A stretch of DNA of 64,000 nucleotides from Chitinophaga polysaccharea (GTDB lineage: Bacteria > Bacteroidota > Bacteroidia > Chitinophagales > Chitinophagaceae), in NCBI RefSeq assembly GCF_007829335.1, contig NZ_VIWO01000004.1, positions 557,379-621,378 of the forward strand, read 5' to 3'. The position numbers and the translations under genes were made by a program. Positions 43,443 through 52,840 of the stretch are shown piece by piece; within the stretch, counting starts at the first letter, position 1; the number at the start of each line of letters is the position of its first letter. The notes below the pieces were generated by a model, which did no database searches, was not told the DNA's origin, and saw nothing but the letters and a program-made list of their open reading frames with translations.

Positions 43443-45341
43443 TTACCATCCGTAGTTCTGCACCAGTTTAGGATTGTTCAGCAGATCCCAGCTATCGAGT
43501 GGCCATAGGTAATTACGGACCTGGAAAGTTTGGCGGAAGAGGGTGCGTATGCGGTAGTAGAATACAGGGTCTGACTGATCCACATCCCATCCGGTAACAG
43601 ATTTGTTGAGTTCTTCCATACTTCTTTTCCAGCGGCGCAGGTCCCAGAAGCGGGCGCCTTCCATAGCCAGTTCAATGAGTCTTTCCTGTTGGATAATCTG
43701 TCTGAAGCCTTCTTTTGTGGTAAACTTCGCCGGATTGCGGGAATAGTTGCTCCAGGCAGTCTGTACACCGGGGATACCGGCCCTGGCTCTTACCCGGTCA
43801 ATATATTTAAACGCTTCCGGCTGAGGGCCGCCCAGTTCATTGAGGGCCTCTGTATATAACAGGTACAGATCTGCCAGGCGTATTTCCGGCCAGGAATACG
43901 ATTCTATATACAAGCCTTGTCCTTCCTGGATTTCATCTTTCCAGTTGATCAGTTTCTTGGCGAAGTAGCCCGTTACGTTATTGTCGTAGATATTTTTCCG
44001 GGTTTGAATCTGCCCGGCTTTACATTCTATGTGGAACGTTTTCTTTTGCATCATCCACATAGCACCATCGAAGGCCAGGTCGGCGTAGAAGCGCGGTTCC
44101 CGGTTAAAGTGTGCGGCTGCAGTGGTATAGCCTTCCAGGATCAGTTCTCCTTCTGCTTTGGTAGCGGTTCTTAGCTTATAACGATTGTTGTAGTCCCAGG
44201 TAATATCTTCATTGATAGGCACACCTTTATCGCTATAAAATTGCTCGGCAATTTTCATGGTAGGAGCAAAGGCGCCTACGGGCGATTCGTTGCCTATCCG
44301 CGCAGGATCGAGGCGGGGCAGGGCCTGGCGCTGAAGGTCGTAAGTAGTGGAGTTGGGATTATTCCAGATAATTTCCGGGTTCCATTCTTCGCAGGTACTG
44401 TTGCGAATTGACATTTGCCGGGTGAGGGTATCCGATAATGTTACGCCCAGTTGTGCGAAGGTATAAAGCACCATGCCGTTTTTTTCACAGGCGTCGATGG
44501 CTGCTTTACACGCCTCGGCAGCCTTCTTCCACTTGCCGGCGTCGTAGGAAGCGTTGAAGAGCGGTGTTCCGTCATAGTTTTTAAAACCATTGTAATCGGG
44601 ATTGCCGTTGTACAGGGGACTGGCAGCCGTTACCAGCACCCTGGCCTTGATGGCCAGCGCTATCGGACGGGTAATACGTCCCAGCTCAGTAGACCTGTCT
44701 GCGATGATTTCCGGTAAGCCGGCAGCAGCCGTATCCAGCAGGCTGCTGATGTAATTGAATACAGCGTCCACATGCACGCGCGGCACCTTGGCTGCTTCTG
44801 CGGAAGTAGCGATGGGCAGGTTGTGGTCAATGATGGGAACAGGGCCGTACATTCTTACCAGCAGCCAATGGTAATAGGCTTTAAGGAATTTCACTTCTGC
44901 AATCCAGCGGTCTTTTTCCGCCTGGCGCATATCTACTACCTTGTTGATGTTGTCGAGGAAGATGTTGCAGTCGCGCAACGCACGGAAATTGACTCCCCAT
45001 TGCGACATGTAAATATTGTTGGCGCTCAGAAAGCCTTGTGCAATCTGCCAGGGTGTTTCACTGGTACTATAAGGACGTACCATCCAGAACTCATCACCGG
45101 CCGCCAAGGCGGGATTGGCGCCGATATCAGAAGAGTACGGCAGGTAAGAGTAACAGGTAAACAGGTATTTTTGCGCCTCTGCACGCATGGTAAAGGCGTT
45201 GTCGATGGTAGCCACGTTGTCGGGTACTACGTCCAGGAATTTTTTACAGCCGGCCAACTGCAGCAGCAGGAGGCATAATAGCGCCCTCTCAATGTGTTGA
45301 CGGAAGAAGAGGGTATATAATTTAGTCAATGATTGTTTCAT
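43443..45341 (-). CDS. SusD/RagB outer membrane glycan-binding lipoprotein
   Basis: 632 residues. Lipobox LLQLAGC with Cys32. N-terminal SusD-like segment (KFLDVVPDNVATIDNAFTMRAEAQKYLFTCYSYL) and TPR-like helices are followed by the RagB/SusD C-terminal part (YSWPEIRLADLYLLYTEALNELG, YIDRVRARAGIP, IIQQERLIELAMEGARFWDLRRWK). These are diagnostic. It caps the SusC barrel and delivers glycan to it. Located 23 bp after the susC stop, as expected for a matched pair. Confidence 0.95.
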   Translation of the reverse strand: MKQSLTKLYTLFFRQHIERALLCLLLLQLAGCKKFLDVVPDNVATIDNAFTMRAEAQKYLFTCYSYLPYSSDIGANPALAAGDEFWMVRPYSTSETPWQIAQGFLSANNIYMSQWGVNFRALRDCNIFLDNINKVVDMRQAEKDRWIAEVKFLKAYYHWLLVRMYGPVPIIDHNLPIATSAEAAKVPRVHVDAVFNYISSLLDTAAAGLPEIIADRSTELGRITRPIALAIKARVLVTAASPLYNGNPDYNGFKNYDGTPLFNASYDAGKWKKAAEACKAAIDACEKNGMVLYTFAQLGVTLSDTLTRQMSIRNSTCEEWNPEIIWNNPNSTTYDLQRQALPRLDPARIGNESPVGAFAPTMKIAEQFYSDKGVPINEDITWDYNNRYKLRTATKAEGELILEGYTTAAAHFNREPRFYADLAFDGAMWMMQKKTFHIECKAGQIQTRKNIYDNNVTGYFAKKLINWKDEIQEGQGLYIESYSWPEIRLADLYLLYTEALNELGGPQPEAFKYIDRVRARAGIPGVQTAWSNYSRNPAKFTTKEGFRQIIQQERLIELAMEGARFWDLRRWKRSMEELNKSVTGWDVDQSDPVFYYRIRTLFRQTFQVRNYLWPLDSWDLLNNPKLVQNYGW

Positions 45342-45364
45342 GTTTGCACAGTTAAAACGATGAA

Positions 45365-48300
45365 TTAAAGTCCTACGTTGATACCGAAGTTGACAACCCG
45401 CTGTACCGGGTATCCAAGCCCGTTACCTCCCATTTCGGGATCCCATGTTTTGAATTTGCTGATCACAAACAGGTTAGACGCGTTCACATAAATGCGGGCA
45501 TTGGTCATGCGGATCCTATCCAGGAAATGTTTGGAGAACGTATAACCTGCCTCCACTGATTTTAACCGCAGGAAGTTACCGCTGCGCATCCACCAGGTAG
45601 AACTTTGATTGTTGTTATTCACGAAATAGTCGCTCAATCGTGGCCACATCGCATACAGGTTCCGGTTACCTTCGCTCCAGTGGTCATCTGCAATGGCCTG
45701 CAAGAGCCCATGTTGTCCGCCACCGTTTAACACAAAGGGAGATATGGAGTAAGAATCAATCCAGAAGGAAGACCTGGCAGAGCCCTGGAAGAAGAAGCTG
45801 AAGTCGATCTGCTTGTAACCAAAGGACCATCCGAAGCCATAGGTAATTTCAGGCACAGTGGGTAAGCCGATAGGTACCATATCTGCATCGGTGATTTTGC
45901 CATCGCCATTTACGTCATGGTATTTGATATCTCCCCCCATTACCTGTTGTCCCCAGTTCTGGTAGGCAGAATTGGCTACTTCCTGGTCATCTACAAATAG
46001 TCTTTCTGCGATGTAGCCGAAGTTTTGGGAGAGGGACTGGCCCACGCGGGAGCGGTATGCTTCGGGATATTTAGGCTCTTCATTTACCAGCAGTTTGCTG
46101 GAAGCGTAGGTGAAGTTGCCCCTGAATTGTACAAAAGAGTTATTCATAAACTCTTTCGTATAGGTGGCGGCAACATCCACGCCTCTGCCGGATGCTTCAC
46201 CCACATTGGCCTGCGTATTGGCATTCAGGCCCATGGTGCTGGGAAGGGTGCTCCGCGTCATCAGGATATTGGTACGATGCTCTTTGTATACGTCTACCTG
46301 GAGGTTCAATGCCTTGAACATATTGATTTCCAGGCCGAGGTTTGTTTTATAGGATTTCTCCCAGGTGATTTCCCTGTTCTCATAGCGGTTCACAGAAACG
46401 CCGGGAGAATAGAAGCTTTTTTTCTCTCCGAAATAGGCGCCTTTGCCACCGTCATTCATATTTACATCTGAGAGATAAAAGAAGCGGTCATTTTCGTTAC
46501 CGATCTGGTCATTTCCCACGATGCCGTAGGTGGCTCTCAGTTTCAACACGTTGATGGTATTGGTTAGAGGTTCGAAGAATGCCTCATTGTGCATATTCCA
46601 GGCAACGCCGGCAGAGGGAAAGAAACCGAAGCGGTGATTGCTGGCAAAACGTTCAGACCCGTTGTAGCCGAAGTTGAATTCTGCCAGGTAGCGGGTGTCG
46701 TAGTCGTAGGTAGCGCGACCAGAAACACCCTGGTTGCGGTGTGGCAGCGATGTTTGCAGCGTGCCGGCGTTGGCGGTGAGGTAGTTACGCACCAGGCCAA
46801 TCAGCATGCCGGATACGTTATGTACTTTATTAAACTGCTGGTTGTAGTTCAACGCCGCTTCGAAATAGGAAGTGGTGTTGAGCGTTTTCTGGCCGGGATA
46901 GTAGTTGAGGTATTCTGTTCCATTGGTGTTGAGGGAGGAGAGCTGCGGTGTTTTATCAACATCATATTTCAACGTATAAAAATAAGGTGTATAACCGCGG
47001 GTTACATCAAAATAAGAGTAACGCTCGGTATAGCCCATGATCCTGCCTGTTAAGCCGGGCAACAGGAATTTGAAGTCCTGTTTAACTTCCGCCTGCACCA
47101 GGAGGGTGGAGGTGTTGTACTGCTGATACCCTGATACGGAATTAGCGTAGGGGTTATTATACAGGTTGCTGCCATCGCCGGGAAGGCTTCCGAATCCTGG
47201 TTTTACGGCATTACCAAAGAGGGGATGTTTTAACTCCGGCGCAAAGCTGGAAGGATATATGGCCGGAAACATCACGGGGTTGGCCCAGATGGTTTGGGAG
47301 AACAATCCTGCGCCGCCGCCAATAGGGCCGTTGTAATCGTCGAATTGTCCGTAAGTACGTACAATGGCTTTGGTGGTGGGCGTGAGATTGATATCGACGT
47401 TGGAACGGAGCGCGTAGTTTTTTAGTTTGATGTTACTGTTGAAGTTATTGCGCTGATCTACGTTCAGCACGCCGTTGTCTACGTTGTAAGTACCGGATAC
47501 ATAGAACTGTGCTACTTTTCCACCGCCTTTCAGGTTGAAGTTGGTGCGCTGGTTGTTGGTATAATCTTTAATCAGCAGCTTAATCCAGTTGTTGTTGGGA
47601 TACAGCAGCGGATCGTCGCCTGCGGCGGTATGGTCAATTTTAGATTGAGAGTATTGTACATCGCGCAATGGGTTCCGGGTAAGTACGGCTTCATTGGCGA
47701 GGTTCATGTAAGTAATGTTATCGGCAAATTTGAAATTGCGTGTATTGGTAGATAATGAATTTTCGAAGCGTACGTTGAGTGATGTTTTTGCTTCCACGCC
47801 GGACTTGGTGGTTACGAGCACCACGCCGTTAGCGCCCCTGGCGCCATAGAGGGAGGAAGCGGTAGCATCTTTCAGGATAGAAAAACCGGCGATGTCGTCG
47901 GGCTGCAGGCGGGCCAGGTCGGTGGTGCTGGATTCCATACCATCTATCAGGATGAGGGGATCCACTTTACCGGTACCAAAGGTAGTGATACCACGGATGA
48001 AGAAGCTGGCATTGTCTTTCCCGGGTTCCCCGCTACGCTGGAAGGAGATAACGCCCGACAGGCGGCCGGCGAGCATGGTGGTGAGGTTGCTCGTAGGGCC
48101 TTTCAGCTCTTTAGGATTGATGCTGGTAACAGCGCTCACCATACTGGTTTTTTTCTGGGTGCCATATGCTACCACCACTACTTCCCCCACATCGGATACT
48201 TTTTGTTGCATCACAATTTTCAGGAGTCTATCATTTTTTACCTGTATGGTTTGCGGCTGCATCCCTACCATGGTAAACATGAGGCTGTCGCCGATATTGG

Positions 48301-48820
48301 CTTCAATATTAAACACGCCGGTTTCATCGGTGAGGGCGTTGGTACGGGAGGTTTTGTTCACCACCGTAACGCCCACCATGGGAGTGCCATTCGGTTCCGT
48401 TACCTGTCCTTTAATTTTGATGCGTACGTTGTCGGGTACGGAGGACGGGATAACGGGTTTCCTTTTAAGAATAATTGTTTTTTTGAGAATAGAATAGGTG
48501 AGTGGCTGATCTCTGAAAACTTCTTCCAGGGCCCGCTCCAGGGGTACATTTTCCTGTGAGTAGTTAACTGGTTTAGCATTGTTGACCATCTGGAGGTCAA
48601 ATACAAAAACATATCCTGTTTGTTTCCTGATCGATTTCAGTACATCAACCAGGGGCGCAGCCTTGGCATGCAAGGTTACCTGTTGTACAGGCTCATTCGC
48701 GTGTGTTTGCAACACAGCAGACAAGAGTAGTAATAAGGTGAGTTTCATAAAGCGCAATAGTTTTTGGTTCGATAAAAGGGGCCGGTCGGGGCGGCGTTTT
48801 TTGTGGAATGTCTGCTTCAT
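45365..48820 (-). CDS. SusC/RagA TonB-linked outer membrane transporter with STN domain
   Basis: 1151 residues from ATG 48820 (MKQTFHKKRR). A start at 48748 (MKLTLLLLL) would also keep the signal peptide. Order: signal peptide; STN (secretin/TonB N-terminal) domain, about residues 50-115 (LVDVLKSIRKQTGYVFVFD, ENVPLERALEEVF); CarboxypepD_reg-like domain about 135-200 (GTPMVGVTVVNKTSRTNALTDETG); plug (AYGTQKKTSMVSAV, LAGRLSGVISFQ, GARGANGVVLVTTKSG); barrel to the end (VQRVVNFGINVGL). The STN domain means signalling to the FecR anti-sigma factor encoded upstream, giving substrate-induced expression. Imports oligosaccharide together with SusD. Confidence 0.95.
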   Translation of the reverse strand: MKQTFHKKRRPDRPLLSNQKLLRFMKLTLLLLLSAVLQTHANEPVQQVTLHAKAAPLVDVLKSIRKQTGYVFVFDLQMVNNAKPVNYSQENVPLERALEEVFRDQPLTYSILKKTIILKRKPVIPSSVPDNVRIKIKGQVTEPNGTPMVGVTVVNKTSRTNALTDETGVFNIEANIGDSLMFTMVGMQPQTIQVKNDRLLKIVMQQKVSDVGEVVVVAYGTQKKTSMVSAVTSINPKELKGPTSNLTTMLAGRLSGVISFQRSGEPGKDNASFFIRGITTFGTGKVDPLILIDGMESSTTDLARLQPDDIAGFSILKDATASSLYGARGANGVVLVTTKSGVEAKTSLNVRFENSLSTNTRNFKFADNITYMNLANEAVLTRNPLRDVQYSQSKIDHTAAGDDPLLYPNNNWIKLLIKDYTNNQRTNFNLKGGGKVAQFYVSGTYNVDNGVLNVDQRNNFNSNIKLKNYALRSNVDINLTPTTKAIVRTYGQFDDYNGPIGGGAGLFSQTIWANPVMFPAIYPSSFAPELKHPLFGNAVKPGFGSLPGDGSNLYNNPYANSVSGYQQYNTSTLLVQAEVKQDFKFLLPGLTGRIMGYTERYSYFDVTRGYTPYFYTLKYDVDKTPQLSSLNTNGTEYLNYYPGQKTLNTTSYFEAALNYNQQFNKVHNVSGMLIGLVRNYLTANAGTLQTSLPHRNQGVSGRATYDYDTRYLAEFNFGYNGSERFASNHRFGFFPSAGVAWNMHNEAFFEPLTNTINVLKLRATYGIVGNDQIGNENDRFFYLSDVNMNDGGKGAYFGEKKSFYSPGVSVNRYENREITWEKSYKTNLGLEINMFKALNLQVDVYKEHRTNILMTRSTLPSTMGLNANTQANVGEASGRGVDVAATYTKEFMNNSFVQFRGNFTYASSKLLVNEEPKYPEAYRSRVGQSLSQNFGYIAERLFVDDQEVANSAYQNWGQQVMGGDIKYHDVNGDGKITDADMVPIGLPTVPEITYGFGWSFGYKQIDFSFFFQGSARSSFWIDSYSISPFVLNGGGQHGLLQAIADDHWSEGNRNLYAMWPRLSDYFVNNNNQSSTWWMRSGNFLRLKSVEAGYTFSKHFLDRIRMTNARIYVNASNLFVISKFKTWDPEMGGNGLGYPVQRVVNFGINVGL

Positions 48821-48929
48821 TTTTTCTGGCGGAATTGTAAGTTTAGGTAAAACAGGGTCCGGCACATGAGTGCATAGCTACGCCAGGAGCGGTATTGGCC
48901 GCAACTGGTTTTTCACTGCCGGAATAGCT

Positions 48930-48960
48930 GTCGTTTGTTTGGTTGTCGTTTAGTTTGGTT
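48930..48960 (-). repeat. Tandem 15/16-bp repeat in the FecR-SusC spacer
   Basis: GTCGTTTGTTTGGTT (48930-48944) is followed directly by GTCGTTTAGTTTGGTT (48945-48960), the same unit with one inserted base. It lies in the 166-base gap between fecR and susC, where the PUL promoter recognised by its sigma factor is expected. Confidence 0.5.
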
Positions 48961-48986
48961 GATACATACTTTCTATTATGGTAGTT

Positions 48987-50147
48987 TTAAGGTCTGACGG
49001 TAATTGTTTTATCGGCGATATTAAAATGAATGCTTCCTGTTAACTCCAGTTGACGGAGGATATCTTTCAGGCTGTCTTGCCTGGAGAATGAGCCTGCAAA
49101 GGATTTTTCGGTGATGGCGCCTTCGTAAACAACAGTAAGGTCATACCAGCGGGCCAGTTCCCGCATAATGGTTTTGATATTGTCGTTGAATTCGAAACGG
49201 CCTGATTTCCAGGCAACGGCGATGTCGGTATCTACGCGGCTAATGCTGATCCCGGTGTGTTCGCGGTTGATCAGTGCCTGTTGACCGGGTTGCATTTTCC
49301 GGGTGATGTTGCCGCTGATGACATTAACGGCTCCTTCCAGTAACGTGGTACAGCTATTTTCTTCTTCGTAGGCTTTGATATTAAAGGCGGTGCCGAGTAC
49401 CGCTACCTTCATATTGTTGGTTTTTACAATAAAGGGTTGGTTGGACTGCCGGGCGATTTCAAAATATACTTCCCCACGTATGGTTACTTCGCGGGTAGTG
49501 TCTTTAAAAGCGGTAGGAAAACTAATAGATGAAGCAGCGTTGAGCCAGGCTTTGGTGCCATCGGGCAAAATGAGTTGGTAGATGCCCCCTTTGTTGGTGT
49601 ATACGGTATTGATAGTGGGTACTGTGGATGGAGCGCTGTTATACGCCAACACATTTCCCTTTTTACTAACGGAAACGCCTGATTGAACGTCAACGTCTGT
49701 GGCGGTGGTGTGGTCCAGGTCAATTTCCTGGCCGTTACCCATTACCAGGCGGGCGTGTTCGTTTTTAGGCTTGGGAGCGTGCACACTGGCCATCGGCGCG
49801 TTAGTGGTGGTATGACTCCTGGTATATATTATATAACCGGCGGTGGCAGCCGCGGCGAGGGTGCAGGCAGCTACGGTGAGCCGTTTCCATACAGGAAAGG
49901 TGGGTATGCGTGCTGGTGTGGGCGCCGCATTTGTTTGCATGATTTCCTGCAACATATTGTTGGCGGTATCGTCCGACATGGTTTGGTCGTTATCGGCAGC
50001 CTGGAGCAGCAGTTCGTCCAATAATTGTTTAAGCGCTTCGTCGTGCGCCGACTGTGCCAGCAGCACCATCAGCTCGTGTTGTTCTTCCGGTGTAGACTGT
50101 TGTGCGTAATACCGTTCAAACAGGTATCTGAATCGGGTTGCTGTCAT
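48987..50147 (-). CDS. FecR family anti-sigma factor
   Basis: 386 residues. N-terminal cytoplasmic part (FRYLFERYYAQQSTPEEQHELMVLL) that binds the sigma factor, one membrane helix near residue 90-108 (LTVAACTLAAAATAGYIIY), and a periplasmic FecR domain (about 120-230: GVSVSKKGNVLAYNS, YTNKGGIYQLILPDGTKAWLNAASSISFPTAF, EVYFEIARQ) followed by the C-terminal DUF4974-like STN-binding segment (FNDNIKTIMRELARWYDLTV, GSFSRQDSLKDILRQLE). Releases the sigma factor when SusC is loaded with ligand. 81 bp after the sigma gene. Confidence 0.94.
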   Translation of the reverse strand: MTATRFRYLFERYYAQQSTPEEQHELMVLLAQSAHDEALKQLLDELLLQAADNDQTMSDDTANNMLQEIMQTNAAPTPARIPTFPVWKRLTVAACTLAAAATAGYIIYTRSHTTTNAPMASVHAPKPKNEHARLVMGNGQEIDLDHTTATDVDVQSGVSVSKKGNVLAYNSAPSTVPTINTVYTNKGGIYQLILPDGTKAWLNAASSISFPTAFKDTTREVTIRGEVYFEIARQSNQPFIVKTNNMKVAVLGTAFNIKAYEEENSCTTLLEGAVNVISGNITRKMQPGQQALINREHTGISISRVDTDIAVAWKSGRFEFNDNIKTIMRELARWYDLTVVYEGAITEKSFAGSFSRQDSLKDILRQLELTGSIHFNIADKTITVRP

Positions 50148-50228
50148 GAATAGCGATTTGATTTAGGTTGCTGTATAAGGGGACTATAAAATGAACCCGA
50201 TGGGTTAGGGGTTTTGAAAAAAAACTCT

Positions 50229-50813
50229 TTAGTAAAACAGCCACATAATGATAAGGAAAGTATTGAGGTCCATACGCGCCATGCAGAAGGCGCGGATAGA
50301 GCGCATGGCATTGGCCAGGTGTACTTTGATGGTTTCAGGAGAAAGTTGCAGCCGGTCGGCAATTTCATTTCTTTTCAGCCCCTCTTCCTTGCTGAGTTTA
50401 TAGATCAGCTCCTGTTGGGGCGACAGCTGCGCAATGGCCCGCTGCAGGATTTGTTCATATTCCTTATGAATAATAGCGGCGTCTTTTATTTCGTTAACAG
50501 CCGTAGCCGAAAGTTCAGAGGCGGCCAGCTGTTGCCGGGCCATTAATTTCAACGAAGTAAAAATATGATTCCGGGTAACGGTAAAGAGGTAAGCTTTGAA
50601 ATGACTGATTTCATGTAACTCGCCACGCTTAAGCCACATTTTTAGGAAAATATCCTGTACCACATCTTCTGCCTGTGAGGCAGATCCCAGCAAACGGAAA
50701 GCGATGGCGTATATACGGTGGCGGTAGTGATGGAATACACTGGCAAAGGCACGATCCTCGCCCTGAGCAAGGCTCAGCAATAGTTCCTTTTCATTGTAGG
50801 TATTCACTTCCAT
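50229..50813 (-). CDS. ECF RNA polymerase sigma-70 factor of the PUL
   Basis: 194 residues. Region 2 (DRAFASVFHHYRHRIYAIAFRLLGSASQAEDVVQDIFLKMW) and region 4 (LSPQQELIYKLSKEEGLKRNEIADRLQLSPETIKVHL) are clear, with no region 3, so it is an ECF sigma factor of the Bacteroidota FecI-like group. A hydrophobic C-terminus (MDLNTFLIIMWLFY) is unusual but common in this clade. Held by the FecR protein encoded next and expected to transcribe the susC operon. Its upstream region to the divergent gene at 50976 contains TAATTTGC in both orientations (50832-50839 for this gene, 50941-50948 for the other), one base short of TAnnTTTG. Confidence 0.94.
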   Translation of the reverse strand: MEVNTYNEKELLLSLAQGEDRAFASVFHHYRHRIYAIAFRLLGSASQAEDVVQDIFLKMWLKRGELHEISHFKAYLFTVTRNHIFTSLKLMARQQLAASELSATAVNEIKDAAIIHKEYEQILQRAIAQLSPQQELIYKLSKEEGLKRNEIADRLQLSPETIKVHLANAMRSIRAFCMARMDLNTFLIIMWLFY

Positions 50814-50975
50814 ACGTGGTTACAAGTGCAGGCAAATTACTGTTTATATAGATAGGATATTTGCGTTAAATTCGCTGCTAATAATAGTATTTTCTCCTGT
50901 TGACTCCTGCAAGCCTGTAATCCGCTATGCTGAAATGTTTTAATTTGCGCTTTCAAACATGCTGAACCTGGATTT

Positions 50976-52124
50976 ATGGAAGTAGTTAATGAAGCCACGT
51001 ACCAGGCTGCCGTAAAGGTTGCCGGCACTATAGAAGCCCATTTCAGGAAACACCTTTCTGCCGCAAAAGCGGATGGAGAGGAAGACCTGGCCATTGTACC
51101 GGCCGCCCGCCAGGTAGAAAAAATTATCGATGTAGCTTTCTGGGCTAGTCTTCGTAAAGAAGAAGGAAATCCCATCCGCATATCATTGGCTTTTTTGCCG
51201 CCATCGCAGGCCGGCAAGCCGCTGTTATTTGAGAAACCAATATTACTCACGCCCCAGCTGCTCACCAAGCTGGCGCCGGGCGTAGAGCGCCCCGGTATAC
51301 ATATAGGCGTTTGGTTTGAAGGAGAAGAGTTATATGTATGGGGCACCACGATTAAGTTGCCCAACCTTTGTTTTGTATTAGATGTATCAGAACCGGGACT
51401 GCTGGTGGTGAAACACCGCCGCGCCGCCGGCTTGGGAAAATTTACCAACGTAGCCGTGCTCCGGGGCGACCAGGTAAAAGTGGTGAACGAAGACAGTGGC
51501 CTGCTGCCCGACAGTCCCATGATCTTAAAGTCGCTGCTGGGTGTTACCGCTTCCTGTTTTTGGAATAACGGGGTGAATGTACTGATACAGATTGCCGTAT
51601 CAATGCGGGCACATAGGCGCGGAGGCATTTTGCTGGTAACGCCTTCCAATAGTGAGGCCTGGCGCGAGTCTATTATCCATCCGCTGCAATATCCTATTTC
51701 GCCGGCTTTTTCGGGCGTGGCCGACCTGTTGCGGTACGATGGTAAGAGTGTCACAGAAATTTTTTGGCAGAATGCCTTACGCCGGGAAGTAGAAAACATC
51801 ACCGGGCTTACCGCCGTAGATGGCGCCACCATCGTCAATGACCAGCAGGAATTGCTGGCTTTCGGGGCCAAGATCACCCGTGCAAAGGATGCGAAGCCCA
51901 TTGAACAGGTATTGATGGTAGAACCGATAGAAGGCGGCGTGCCTACTTTGCTGCATCCATCGGCCATTGGCGGTACCCGGCATTTGTCGGCTGCCCAGTT
52001 TGTGCATGACCAGCGCGATGCGCATGCCCTCGTGGCCTCCCAGGATGGCTATTTCACCGTATTTTCCTGGTCGGAGCACCAGCAGCTGGTACAGGGCCAC
52101 CGCATAGACATATTATTGTTATAA
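50976..52124 (+). CDS. Diadenylate-cyclase-like protein with DACNV-type sensor region
   Basis: 382 residues. The N-terminal ~250 residues resemble the predicted DACNV sensor domain (FWASLRKEEGNPIRISLAFLPP, IHIGVWFEGEELYVWG). The C-terminal part carries traces of the DisA_N diadenylate cyclase fold: DGA at 282-284 (AVDGATIVND), GTRH at 333-336 followed by LSAA, and VASQDGYFTVFS. In active cyclases the motifs are DGA and RHR; here the third residue is Leu, so catalysis of c-di-AMP synthesis is uncertain. Cytoplasmic, no membrane helix. Divergent to the PUL sigma factor and 7 bases before the pseudouridine synthase gene. Family recall is moderate, motif match is directly visible. Confidence 0.72.
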   Translation: MEVVNEATYQAAVKVAGTIEAHFRKHLSAAKADGEEDLAIVPAARQVEKIIDVAFWASLRKEEGNPIRISLAFLPPSQAGKPLLFEKPILLTPQLLTKLAPGVERPGIHIGVWFEGEELYVWGTTIKLPNLCFVLDVSEPGLLVVKHRRAAGLGKFTNVAVLRGDQVKVVNEDSGLLPDSPMILKSLLGVTASCFWNNGVNVLIQIAVSMRAHRRGGILLVTPSNSEAWRESIIHPLQYPISPAFSGVADLLRYDGKSVTEIFWQNALRREVENITGLTAVDGATIVNDQQELLAFGAKITRAKDAKPIEQVLMVEPIEGGVPTLLHPSAIGGTRHLSAAQFVHDQRDAHALVASQDGYFTVFSWSEHQQLVQGHRIDILLL

Positions 52125-52131
52125 CAACGTG

Positions 52132-52731
52132 ATGAAGGAACGGTATTTTATTATCAATAAACCCAGCAATATGGTGTCCCAGTTTATCAGCTCGCATGAG
52201 GTGCGACTGCTGGGCGAGCTGGATTTCGATTTTCCCGAAGGCATCCATGCTATCGGGCGACTGGACAGCGATTCAGAAGGACTATTAATTTTAACCACCA
52301 ATAAAAAAGTAACCCGGCTGCTGTTCCAGGACAAGCCGCATGAGCGCACGTACCTGGTAAAGGTAAAAGGCGTAATGACCGAGGCCACCTTGCAGCGCCT
52401 CAAAACCGGGGTAGCCATCCCAATAGGGCGTGACGCCGTACATGTATCTACTCCCTGCCGGATCGATATCGTAAACCGTCCGGACGGTTTGTTTGATCAT
52501 CCCGGAGAGTTACCGCACACCGTGCCTCATACCTGGCTGTTGATCACACTCACAGAAGGCAAGTTCCACCAGGTGAGGAAAATGGTGCTTGCGGTGAAGC
52601 ACCGTTGCCAGCGCCTGATCCGGGTATCGATAGAAGACCTGGAGCTGGGAAATTTACAGCCGGGAGAAGTAAAGGAGCTGCCGGAGGAAGAATTTTTCCG
52701 CCTGTTAAAAATTGATAATTACAGAGATTAA
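52132..52731 (+). CDS. RluE/RsuA-type rRNA pseudouridine synthase
   Basis: 199 residues from ATG 52132. The catalytic motif GRLDSDSEGLLILT with nucleophilic Asp45 is the RsuA/RluB/RluE signature (motif II). Further motifs are FIINKPSNMVSQF at the start, HERTYLVKV and GKFHQVRKM. There is no S4 domain, which fits RluE, the enzyme modifying 23S rRNA U2457 in E. coli. Isomerises uridine to pseudouridine in rRNA in the cytoplasm. The start codon is 7 bases after the preceding gene. Confidence 0.9.
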   Translation: MKERYFIINKPSNMVSQFISSHEVRLLGELDFDFPEGIHAIGRLDSDSEGLLILTTNKKVTRLLFQDKPHERTYLVKVKGVMTEATLQRLKTGVAIPIGRDAVHVSTPCRIDIVNRPDGLFDHPGELPHTVPHTWLLITLTEGKFHQVRKMVLAVKHRCQRLIRVSIEDLELGNLQPGEVKELPEEEFFRLLKIDNYRD

Positions 52732-52801
52732 TAACTGGCACAGGGTCAATTTAGCTACAGCATTAGTGAAGATCACATTAGGTTAACGGATCGATTCTTA
52801 T

Positions 52802-52809
52802 TACGTTTG
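52802..52809 (+). promoter_or_regulatory. TACGTTTG promoter element of the second GH20 gene
   Basis: Perfect TAnnTTTG, 31 bases before the ATG at 52841. A -33 TTTG at suitable distance is absent. Confidence 0.5.
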
Positions 52810-52840
52810 CCTTTGGAATCATGCTTTAACGAAGATTATT

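Noticed and set aside
50832..50948. TAATTTGC on both strands as promoters of the divergent sigma and DAC-like genes
   Set aside because: Each lacks one base of TAnnTTTG and no TTTG lies at proper distance, so they are mentioned only in gene notes.
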